This document shows positions 48,738 through 55,959 of a stretch of 64,000 nt of DNA, piece by piece. The notes below the pieces were generated by a model. It searched no databases. It was not told the DNA's origin and saw only the letters and a program-made list of their open reading frames with translations. The DNA is from VYFG01 sp965248685 (GTDB taxonomy: Bacteria > Pseudomonadota > Gammaproteobacteria > Arenicellales > Poriferihabitantaceae), in NCBI GenBank assembly GCA_965248685.1, contig CBDFKC010000004.1, forward strand, positions 1 to 64,000. The letters run 5' to 3'. The translations under genes were made by a program, and so were the position numbers. The stretch's first letter is position 1, and each line of letters begins with the position of its first letter.

Positions 48738-50816
48738 TCAAGGGTTTTTGAACACCGGGGACAATTCGGTAATTTCTCGAAGGAATGGGATCCCAGATTC
48801 CGTTTCCCCAATTTCCCGGGCGAAACGATGACCTTCGTATACAGCCGCCGCAATGGTCGAAGGGCTATGGCAATCGCCGATTCGTTTTAGTGTTTCAATG
48901 CCTCCCCGTTGCGTCAGCGCCGGGCTCAGGGTGAGTTCTTGATAGAGTGAATCTTCAGGTAATCTGGAAGTAATCATCACCACAGTTGACGCTCCTATTA
49001 CTTTGTGGGCTCCCGAGTAAATGCTGTTTAATACTACTTCGTGTTGTCTGATTTCCTTGAGAATATGGGACGGAACTAATTCTACCCCAAGTTCAAGGAG
49101 GCGGCTTTGAATCCGGCTCTGTTCCAGGGTATACGAAGTCCACGACGCTGCAACAGCTTCCGGAGTGACGAAAATAACCGAGTTACCATCTGCCACCAAC
49201 TTCTCGGCGATCACCGATCCCATGTAATAGTGATCATCATCGTAAATTAATACAGGCCCTTGAGTTTTGACATTTGCCATTATGTCATCCGGGGTCAGTA
49301 CGTTGCTCCCGTCCGATCCAGGAATTGGAAATTGGTGGGCGCGGCCATAACCATCGCGTCTCCACTTTGCTCCAGTCGCCAGAGCAACATGGCTGGCGCC
49401 GAATTCAAGAATTTGTGCCGCGTCCAATTGACTCTCGCGATAAACTTCAACATTAGGCATCTGGGAAATTTGATAGGTACGATAGTCCCTAACTCTCGCC
49501 CAAGCATGAAGCCCCGGTAGCATTGATTCCCGGGAAACGCGACCACCCAGTTCGCCGGTAGCTTCCGCCAGGGCAACGTTATATCCGCGTTGGCCCGCAG
49601 CAAGGGCTGCTTCGAGTCCCGCAGGACCAGATCCAACCACCAGCACAACACCGTCGTCTGACTTGGCGGGAATGCGCTCAGGATGCCAACCGCGTCTCCA
49701 CTCTTCGCCAGACGTGGGATTTTGGGTGCAGCGCATTGGCGCCTTTAACTGATCCCAGGCCACACAAATATTGCAACCTATGCATTCGCGAATATCATCT
49801 ATTCGATTCTCCTCAATTTTTTTCGGCAGAAAGGGATCTGCTATGGATGGACGGGCAGCACCAATCATGTCCAAGACGCCTTTGGCCACCAATGAGACCA
49901 TACGATCTGGTGATGTATACCTGCCCACGGCAACAACTGGCTTGGTGGTCACCTGCTTTACGAAATCGATAAATGGTTCTTGATAACCCTCCTCGGCAAA
50001 TCGACTGGTCATACTGTCATTTTCCCATTCGGCAACATTTACATCCCAAAGATCAGGAAGCTCTGCAAGTAATTCAATAATTTCCCTGCCCTCCTTGTGC
50101 GACTGCAACCCTTCGGCGCCACGCAGTTCGTCAATCGAAAAGCGCACCGCTACGCCCATGGTGTCGCCAACCGCGTCTTTGGTTTCTTCAATAATTTCAC
50201 GAAACAGGCGAACCCGATTTTCCAGGCTGCCGCCGTATTCATCCGTTCTGAAGTTGTAGCGATTCAGCATAAACATGCCCGCCAATGACAAGTTATGACC
50301 GGCATAGCAGCAAATGATGTCGAACCCGGCTTGTTTGGCCCGCAGTACCGCTTCGAGATGCCATCGCTTGTAGTCGCGAATGTCCTGTTTGTCCATTGCC
50401 CTGGCCTGAACAGGTACATTGCGATCTAACACAGGCATATGGGTTGGAAACAGCGGGGCCTCCCGACTATAGAGGTTAGCCGCCCACTTACCATTGTGCA
50501 CCGGTTCTATGGATGCCAGCGCACCGTGTTCATGCACAGCATCACACATGCGGGACAGGTAAGGAATATCTTTATCTGACCATAGTCGCCCTTCGGTTGC
50601 GGGAGTGATATCGCTGGAGGGATGAATGTCAATTTGTTCGGTCGACACCACGGCCCAGCCACCTTCAGCCTTGACCCCGCGCATAGTGGCCATACTTGAG
50701 GGAAAACTGCGTCCCATCCCATTACAATGAGGCGCTTGATAAAATCTGTTCTTGGCGGTGACAGGTCCAATTTTCACCGGCTCAAACAGAACGTCATATC
50801 GAGGGTTACGCGGCAT
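48738..50816 (-). CDS. TMADH/histamine-dehydrogenase-like iron-sulfur flavoprotein
   Basis: A 692-residue flavoprotein. Residues 1-345 are an old-yellow-enzyme FMN barrel (YDVLFEPVKIGPVTAKNRFY, then SLENRVRLFREIIEETKDAV). Next is a 4Fe-4S site, RECIGCNICVAWDQ followed by MRCTQNPTSGEEWRRGWHPE, which is the specific pattern of trimethylamine, dimethylamine and histamine dehydrogenases. The C-terminal half has two nucleotide-binding folds (VVLVVGSGPAGLEAALAAGQ). It likely demethylates or deaminates an amine, passing electrons to an ETF or other carrier. It is divergent from an MBL-fold gene. A near-identical family start is found in the remnant at 51890. Confidence 0.9.
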   Translation of the reverse strand: MPRNPRYDVLFEPVKIGPVTAKNRFYQAPHCNGMGRSFPSSMATMRGVKAEGGWAVVSTEQIDIHPSSDITPATEGRLWSDKDIPYLSRMCDAVHEHGALASIEPVHNGKWAANLYSREAPLFPTHMPVLDRNVPVQARAMDKQDIRDYKRWHLEAVLRAKQAGFDIICCYAGHNLSLAGMFMLNRYNFRTDEYGGSLENRVRLFREIIEETKDAVGDTMGVAVRFSIDELRGAEGLQSHKEGREIIELLAELPDLWDVNVAEWENDSMTSRFAEEGYQEPFIDFVKQVTTKPVVAVGRYTSPDRMVSLVAKGVLDMIGAARPSIADPFLPKKIEENRIDDIRECIGCNICVAWDQLKAPMRCTQNPTSGEEWRRGWHPERIPAKSDDGVVLVVGSGPAGLEAALAAGQRGYNVALAEATGELGGRVSRESMLPGLHAWARVRDYRTYQISQMPNVEVYRESQLDAAQILEFGASHVALATGAKWRRDGYGRAHQFPIPGSDGSNVLTPDDIMANVKTQGPVLIYDDDHYYMGSVIAEKLVADGNSVIFVTPEAVAASWTSYTLEQSRIQSRLLELGVELVPSHILKEIRQHEVVLNSIYSGAHKVIGASTVVMITSRLPEDSLYQELTLSPALTQRGGIETLKRIGDCHSPSTIAAAVYEGHRFAREIGETESGIPFLREITELSPVFKNP

Positions 50817-50916
50817 AGGAGCAGTACTGTCGTTTTTAAGTTAACCTCTTATACGCGATCAGCGAGGTAATTCAAAGACAGGTATTTTAGAAAGGTTATC
50901 AAAATAATATCCAGAT

Positions 50917-50926
50917 TATCCGGATA
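50917..50926. promoter_or_regulatory. Short palindrome in the divergent promoter, candidate operator
   Basis: TATCCGGATA is a perfect 10-bp palindrome in the 264-bp gap between the TMADH-like gene and the MBL gene. The same gap has GCAGTACTGTC and GACAGTACC as an inverted pair. Either may bind a regulator; none is encoded next to it. Confidence 0.3.
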
Positions 50927-51080
50927 CTGTAGCTCTGTACCTATCCAGAACAAGACAGTACCATTACATCATCGAGGCATTCTGGAAATGGCATGTATCC
51001 GATAATTTACCATTTTGCGGAAACTCTAATAAATGCTCTGAAAGCAATGCGGTGGGTTAAACAACCACCGGCTTTAGTAA

Positions 51081-51863
51081 ATGGCAACTTGGAAACAGAT
51101 GAATACTGGCCAACAATTTAATTCGAAGCGGCAGCAAACTGAAAAACCGGTTACCGATTTCTGGTACGGCGTCCAGTCAATGGAAAATGACATCCTTTGG
51201 ATACGTGAAGTTTTTGTGGATAATTACTCAGTCGGAGATAGCTGGCTATTGCGCGGTGCAGAGACCGATTTATTGATAGATACTTGCAGTGGAATAGTTC
51301 CCCTGGCGCCGCTGGTTACGTCTATCAGTAATAAGCCAGTGCTTGCCATGGCCTTAAATGATTCTTATGATCATTGCGGAGGCTGGGCTGACTTCCTGCA
51401 CCGAGGTTGTCACCCGCTCGATGTTAATGGTTTGGGTAATCCCGGTGAGCAATCCAATAGTGTGTCGGACTATTTAGATGACTCAAGGTTATTCGCCCTG
51501 CCTCAGGCTGGTTATTCTACTAAAGAATATGCATTGACCGGGGCCGTACCGACTCGATTAGTTAACGACGGTGAAGTGATCGATCTTGGTGATCGACAAG
51601 TCGAAGTCATTCATACACCGGGGCGCAGTCATGGCGGAATTTGTTTGTGGGAACCGGTAACCGGGTGTTTGTTCACCAGTGATATGTTGTACGATGGCGA
51701 TCATGGTCTCGCCTGGCCGCCGAGTTATCCCGAGCTTTATATTCAGAGTCTGAAAAAATTACTTGATCTCCCGGTGCAGGTGGTTCATGGCGGACACTAT
51801 GGATATTTCGATTCCGCAAGGATGAAACAGCTGATCAATCAGCAAATTGTAGACCTGTCTTAA
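51081..51863 (+). CDS. MBL-fold protein with a degenerate metal site
   Basis: A 260-residue metallo-beta-lactamase-fold protein. VGDSWLLRGAETDLLIDTCS is the usual entry strand. The zinc motif H-x-H-x-D-H reads NDSYDH (93-98), so the first two His are lost; the third His, in P-G-H, is replaced by Arg182 in HTPGRSHGG. Asp201 (FTSDML) and the late His in VVHGGHYG remain. Either it binds metal differently, or it is a non-hydrolytic relative. Divergent from the TMADH-like gene and 26 bp before the remnant of another one, so a function in that amine pathway is likely. Confidence 0.85.
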   Translation: MATWKQMNTGQQFNSKRQQTEKPVTDFWYGVQSMENDILWIREVFVDNYSVGDSWLLRGAETDLLIDTCSGIVPLAPLVTSISNKPVLAMALNDSYDHCGGWADFLHRGCHPLDVNGLGNPGEQSNSVSDYLDDSRLFALPQAGYSTKEYALTGAVPTRLVNDGEVIDLGDRQVEVIHTPGRSHGGICLWEPVTGCLFTSDMLYDGDHGLAWPPSYPELYIQSLKKLLDLPVQVVHGGHYGYFDSARMKQLINQQIVDLS

Positions 51864-51889
51864 TAATCAATTCATAAAAACCGGAGCGA

Positions 51890-52215
51890 ATGCGCGACCC
51901 AAAATACGATATTCTGTTTGAACCCGTAAAAATTAGTCCTGTTACCGCGAATAACCGTTTTTACCAGGTATCGCACTGTACCGGTCTTGGCTGGGTTCGT
52001 TCCCGAATGATGCGTTGTATCAGAAGTTGAAGACAGGCCACGTAAAAGGTACCGATTCTGCGCCTTGTTCCATTAACAGAATCGGCGACTGCGAAGCCTC
52101 TGCCACAATTGCCGGTGCCGTATTTGCCGGGAACCGATATACCCGGGAACTCGACACCAAGGTTGACGTTGACAACCGTATTAAATTCGACCGAGTTTTT
52201 TTTGAAGAAGGATAG
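51890..52215 (+). pseudogene. Remnant of a second TMADH-like flavoprotein gene (both ends only)
   Basis: The start reads RDPKYDILFEPVKISPVTAN then NRFYQVSHCTGLG, close to the start of the intact 692-residue gene at 48738-50816. After about 40 codons the frame ends (TGA at 52029). From about 52008, in another frame, the sequence reads as the end of the same family: RIGDCEASATIAGAVFAGNR followed by YTREL and a stop at 52213. Roughly 600 codons between are gone and the two parts are out of frame. Confidence 0.85.
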
Positions 52216-52220
52216 GGGAG

Positions 52221-52679
52221 ATGTACCCGAATAATAAATACCTGAATACCCTGCTGACTTACTATGAAGAGGAAGTTGCCGGGGAAGCCTACTTCTATGG
52301 CCTGATGGAACATTTCGAAGAACAAGAAAAATTGGCTTTGCTTGCAGAGGTCGAAAATCGCGCGTCAGAGTCGATCGTATCGCTACTGAACAAATATCAA
52401 TTGAAACCGAGAAGTGCTACTGAGCTAAATACTGAAGGAAAAGGTCACGTATCAAGACACGAATCTCTTACCTGGGATGAATTAATGACCCACATGGTTG
52501 TGCACTACCCGGGGTACCTTGAAAATTTTGCCGCGCTACAAAAGATGGCTCCACCGGAAGACCTGCTCGCGCTAAACAGGCTTATGAATCATGAGGTTGC
52601 TGTAATCGAGTTTGCCAAAAAAGAGCTGGCCGGCGATCCAGACAGCACAGCGCCACTGTACAAATACATTCAAAACTAA
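52221..52679 (+). CDS. Ferritin-like helical protein
   Basis: A 152-residue all-helical protein beginning 5 bp after the TMADH-like remnant. Helix one has NTLLTYYEEEVAGEAYFYGL and LMEHFEEQEKLALLAEVENR; the last helix has LMNHEVAVIEFAKKELAGD. The E-x-x-G-E and H-E-x-x-x-x-E-F patterns resemble a four-helix ferritin-like diiron site, but not all ligands can be paired with confidence. Function unknown. It ended the former TMADH-like/MBL unit, so it may be an accessory of amine oxidation. Confidence 0.6.
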   Translation: MYPNNKYLNTLLTYYEEEVAGEAYFYGLMEHFEEQEKLALLAEVENRASESIVSLLNKYQLKPRSATELNTEGKGHVSRHESLTWDELMTHMVVHYPGYLENFAALQKMAPPEDLLALNRLMNHEVAVIEFAKKELAGDPDSTAPLYKYIQN

Positions 52680-52680
52680 A

Positions 52681-52817
52681 AAAGATCGGGGTCGGTGTAG
52701 AAATTATCAAAAGATCGGGGTCGGTGTAGAAATTACAAACAAAAGATCGGGGTCGGTGTAGAAATTATTGACCGAGTATCGAACCTTAACAAATAATTTC
52801 TACACCGACCCCGATCT
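52681..52817. repeat. Cluster of four GGGTCGGTGTAGAAATT repeats with a 26-bp perfect stem
   Basis: Three direct copies lie at 52681-52707, 52709-52735 and 52741-52768, and one inverted copy at 52791-52817. The third copy and the inverted copy pair perfectly over 26 bp (52744-52769 with 52792-52817) around a 22-base loop. It fills the whole gap between the ferritin-like gene and the convergent HIT gene, and is expected to fold strongly in RNA on either strand, so it may end both transcripts. Confidence 0.9.
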
Positions 52818-52823
52818 AGAAAA

Positions 52824-53213
52824 CTACTTTTGTTGGTAGTGTTTTCTTTCGGGAATTACACCGCGGACGCCGCCCCTGGGGTTTTCTACGTCGCCTTGGT
52901 ATCTTGGAATAACGTGGATATGGAGATGATGGATGGACTGGCCAGCCGATTCTCCGACATTAATGCCGATGTTGTAGCCGTCAGGGTTAAACTTTTCTTC
53001 CGCGATTTTTTTGCCTTCTTCAACTAATGCCCAGAGCTCATTTCGCTCCGCTTCGCTAATATCGAAGTAACTTGCAAAGTGACGATGGGGGATTACTAGA
53101 AAATGCCCTTCATTTACCGGGTGCCGGTCCCAGGCGACGAACCCCAGGGTTCCCTGGAGCATAAGACGGTCGGAGCTGGGATTGCAGAATCGGCAGGGAG
53201 TGCTTGTTGTCAT
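52824..53213 (-). CDS. HIT-family nucleotide hydrolase/transferase
   Basis: A 129-residue HIT protein. The active-site triad is in QSIHHLHIHVIPRY (H-x-H-x-H, about 92-105), and CRFCNPSSDRLMLQ at the start keeps a C-x-x-C pair as in the Hint group. WDRHPVNEGHFLVIPHRHFA is the family mid strand. Hydrolyses nucleoside phosphoramidates or dinucleotides. Full length; ends close to the repeat cluster. Confidence 0.9.
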   Translation of the reverse strand: MTTSTPCRFCNPSSDRLMLQGTLGFVAWDRHPVNEGHFLVIPHRHFASYFDISEAERNELWALVEEGKKIAEEKFNPDGYNIGINVGESAGQSIHHLHIHVIPRYQGDVENPRGGVRGVIPERKHYQQK

Positions 53214-53431
53214 TGTCGATTTTTGGATTAGTTGCTAACTCTGACTCGGGATGGCGAGTTTCTCAGGAACCAGTTTTTTTGATGGGGCAACGAGTACATA
53301 TTGAAGCGGTGTTCGACTTAGAGTGTGGGTAAATCGGGATAACGCTGCGGGTCTAGTAGTTTAGTTGATTTATAGGGAGGATAAATAGAGTTATATTTAA
53401 ACTCCAACCCATTTCAAGTAAGGTGATTAGG

Positions 53432-54301
53432 TTATTGTGATGCCAGCCAGTCCCAGGCGGCACGGACTGGCGGCGTCAATTCGGTGTTCTTCTGCCTGAT
53501 GAGGTAATAAGCTTGCTCTGGCTTTATGCTGCTTTTGAAAGGGCAGACTAGTTTTCCGGTTTCCAGGTCTTCATTGATCAGGGGCGAAAACCCAAGCGCC
53601 GTGCCACGATGGGCAATGGCCGCCTGAAGCAGAATGTTGGCGTCCTCAAACACGGTACCCGGGAGCTTTTCATCGGTTTGGACGCCTACGGTTTTAAACC
53701 ATTGCTGCCAATCTTTGGTAGTACGGTGGTGCAGCAAGGGCAACTTCAGAAGATCTGCTGGAGACTTCAGTTGAATTTTCTCCCCGAGTGTCGGTGAAAT
53801 TACCGGAGTGACTTCGACGTTGAGTAGTGCGAGGGATTCCACATTCGACCACTTCCCGTCTCCCCAAGCGATGGCCAGATCGTAGCGGTCTATTTGTTGC
53901 CAAACCTGCAGTGGTGAGTGATGCAGCCAGAGATCTATATCGGGATGATCTGACCAGAAGTCAGGGAGTAGCTTTAACAGCCACCTCGATACGATCAACG
54001 GTCCGCCCCCCAGAGTTACCTGGGCCCTGTGGGTGTCGGTACGGAGTGTCTCATAGGCATTGGCCAGCAAATCAAAGGCGGAACCCAGGCTGTTGGAGAA
54101 ATCCTCACCTTCCTGAGTGAGTGCGACCTTGCGGGTCTGGCGATGGAACAGTGTCTTGCCGCAGCGCCGCTCGAGCTGCCTTATCTGATGACTGATCGCG
54201 GTGGGTGAGACCGAAAGCTCCGCCGCTGCGTGTTTAAAACTGCCGAGGCGAGCAGCTGCTTCAAATGCGCGCATAGATGAAAAGGGAGGAAGCTTCCGCA
54301 T
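53432..54301 (-). CDS. LysR-family regulator, GcvA-like
   Basis: A 289-residue LysR regulator: LPPFSSMRAFEAAARLGSFK, ELSVSPTAISHQIRQLERRC and LFHRQTRKVALTQEGEDF form the HTH and linker; the effector domain carries DLAIAWGDGKWSNVESLALL. It is divergent from the MttB-family operon, 110 bp apart, with two direct ATAGATGAATA sites between, so it is very likely the pathway regulator. Confidence 0.92.
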   Translation of the reverse strand: MRKLPPFSSMRAFEAAARLGSFKHAAAELSVSPTAISHQIRQLERRCGKTLFHRQTRKVALTQEGEDFSNSLGSAFDLLANAYETLRTDTHRAQVTLGGGPLIVSRWLLKLLPDFWSDHPDIDLWLHHSPLQVWQQIDRYDLAIAWGDGKWSNVESLALLNVEVTPVISPTLGEKIQLKSPADLLKLPLLHHRTTKDWQQWFKTVGVQTDEKLPGTVFEDANILLQAAIAHRGTALGFSPLINEDLETGKLVCPFKSSIKPEQAYYLIRQKNTELTPPVRAAWDWLASQ

Positions 54302-54308
54302 TGTTACT

Positions 54309-54393
54309 ATAGATGAATAATATTCACTTATAGCGTCAATAAAAACCTTTTGTCAAATGCCATGCTACAGTTTGAAATTCAGATAGATGAATA
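54309..54393. promoter_or_regulatory. Two spaced ATAGATGAATA sites, candidate LysR operators
   Basis: ATAGATGAATA occurs at 54309-54319, inside the near-palindrome TGAATAATATTCA (54314-54326), and again at 54383-54393. The starts are 74 bp apart, about seven helical turns, on the same face of DNA. This is the layout expected for a recognition and an activation site of a LysR regulator. Confidence 0.5.
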
Positions 54394-54411
54394 TCGTAGT
54401 CAAAACTAATC

Positions 54412-55959
54412 GTGTCTGAACCCCCTAAACGTAGTCGCAAGGGGCGCGGCAGCAAGGTTGAAATGGGGGCGGACGAGCAATTGCCACCACCGGTGTGGCC
54501 CGGTGTTGAAGGTGGGCGTTTCATGCCGCTATTGCCGGAGGAGGTCGGGATGGTGCATGAGGCGGTCCTGGACTTACTTGAAACCCTGGGGCTTAGTCAG
54601 GCTATTCCTTCCATGGTTAAACACGTAACTGTTAATGGTGGGGCACTGACCAGTGACGGCCGTTTATTGTTTCCCAGGGCGCTCGTGAAAGATTCTATAA
54701 AACATGCCCGTCGAGATATTGTGTTGTATGGCCAGCGTCCCGGGCTTGAAATAGATCTTTCCGGAAAACGGGTACATATGAGTTCCGGAGGGGCTTCGCC
54801 CAGCATCCTGGATCTCGATACACGAACCTATCGCGACGCTTCTACCCTGGACCTGTATAACGCGGCAAGACTGGTCGACCGACTGGATAACATTCATCAC
54901 TTTAGCCGATCCCTGGTCGCCCGTGATGCACCGGACTCGTTATCCATGGACATCAATACGGTTTACGCCTGTCTCGCTGGAACGTCTAAGCCGGTTAGCG
55001 TCAGTGTTACCGAACCAGACCACGTCCAAACCATCGCAGATATTTGTTACACGGTGGCTGGCGGCGAGCAATCGTTTCGCAGCAGGCCCTTCGTTACGGT
55101 TATGGTTTGCCATGTAGTGCCGCCAATGCGATTTGCCGTGGAAGCCACTGAAACCCTGGAGCAGGCGGTATTGGCCGGTTTTCCTGTACAGATAATATCT
55201 GCCGGCCAAGCCGGCGCAACCAGTCCAGCGACAATTGCTGGCTCTCTCACCCAGGCCGTCGCTGAAACCCTGGCAGGTTTTGTATTTGCGCGCCTGGTTG
55301 ATCCTGACGCCCGGGTAATTTTCGCACCCAAACCATTGGTTGCGGATTTACGCACCGGGTCTATGTGCGGTGGCGGCGGGGAGCAGGCAATATTGATGGC
55401 AGCGGCGGCACAAATGGGGCGTTTTTATAATTTACCAACAAGTTCCATCGCCGGGATCACAGATTCAAAGGTTGCAGATGCCCAGGCTGGTTACGAAAAA
55501 AATCTCGCGGTTAGTCTGGCGGCCCACGCCGGGTCAAACCTGGTTACCCAGGCCTGTGGAATGCATGCCAGTTTGCTCGGGGCTGCACTGGAAAGCTATG
55601 TTATTGATAATGATATGCTGGGTAATATATTGCGCTCGGTGCGTGGCGTCGAAACGTCTTCTGAAACAATTGCCGCCGACGTAATTGCGGAAGTGTGTCG
55701 CGGAGAAGGTCACTATCTGGGACATCATCAAACGTATTCCAGAATGAAAACCGACTACTATTACCCTGACATTGGTGATCGCCAATCGCCTCGGGAATGG
55801 GAGCAGGAAGGGGCAAAAGATATTCTGACCCGAGGTATTGTAAAAACTAAATCAATTCTCGAAAGCCATTACCCAAATCATTTGGATGAAAATATTGATC
55901 ACCAACTCCGCGAAAAATATCCTTTACTCTTGACCAGAGAGCAAATCGGGCGGACATGA
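54412..55959 (+). CDS. Trimethylamine methyltransferase (MttB) family protein, non-pyrrolysine
   Basis: A 515-residue TIM-barrel protein starting at a GTG (54412). The family blocks are LLPEEVGMVHEAVLDLLETL, RRDIVLYGQRPGLEIDLSGK, VHMSSGGASPSILDLDTRTY, RLVDRLDNIHHFSRSL and SAGQAGATSPATIAGSLTQA. True MttB has an in-frame amber read as pyrrolysine; here the frame has no internal TAG, as in glycine betaine methyltransferases that move a methyl group to a corrinoid protein. No corrinoid-protein or reactivation gene is nearby. First gene of a four-gene operon; its stop overlaps the next start (ATGA). Confidence 0.88.
   Translation: MSEPPKRSRKGRGSKVEMGADEQLPPPVWPGVEGGRFMPLLPEEVGMVHEAVLDLLETLGLSQAIPSMVKHVTVNGGALTSDGRLLFPRALVKDSIKHARRDIVLYGQRPGLEIDLSGKRVHMSSGGASPSILDLDTRTYRDASTLDLYNAARLVDRLDNIHHFSRSLVARDAPDSLSMDINTVYACLAGTSKPVSVSVTEPDHVQTIADICYTVAGGEQSFRSRPFVTVMVCHVVPPMRFAVEATETLEQAVLAGFPVQIISAGQAGATSPATIAGSLTQAVAETLAGFVFARLVDPDARVIFAPKPLVADLRTGSMCGGGGEQAILMAAAAQMGRFYNLPTSSIAGITDSKVADAQAGYEKNLAVSLAAHAGSNLVTQACGMHASLLGAALESYVIDNDMLGNILRSVRGVETSSETIAADVIAEVCRGEGHYLGHHQTYSRMKTDYYYPDIGDRQSPREWEQEGAKDILTRGIVKTKSILESHYPNHLDENIDHQLREKYPLLLTREQIGRT

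Noticed and set aside
52221..52679. Reading this gene as the continuation of the TMADH-like remnant
   Set aside because: It has its own start 5 bp after the remnant stop and a helical fold unrelated to flavoproteins.
52681..52817. CRISPR array
   Set aside because: Repeats are 27 bp but spacers are 1-5 bp in the direct part and one copy is inverted; no cas genes in the window.
54412..55959. Pyrrolysine-containing MttB
   Set aside because: The frame is open from start to stop with no in-frame TAG, so it belongs to the non-pyrrolysine group.
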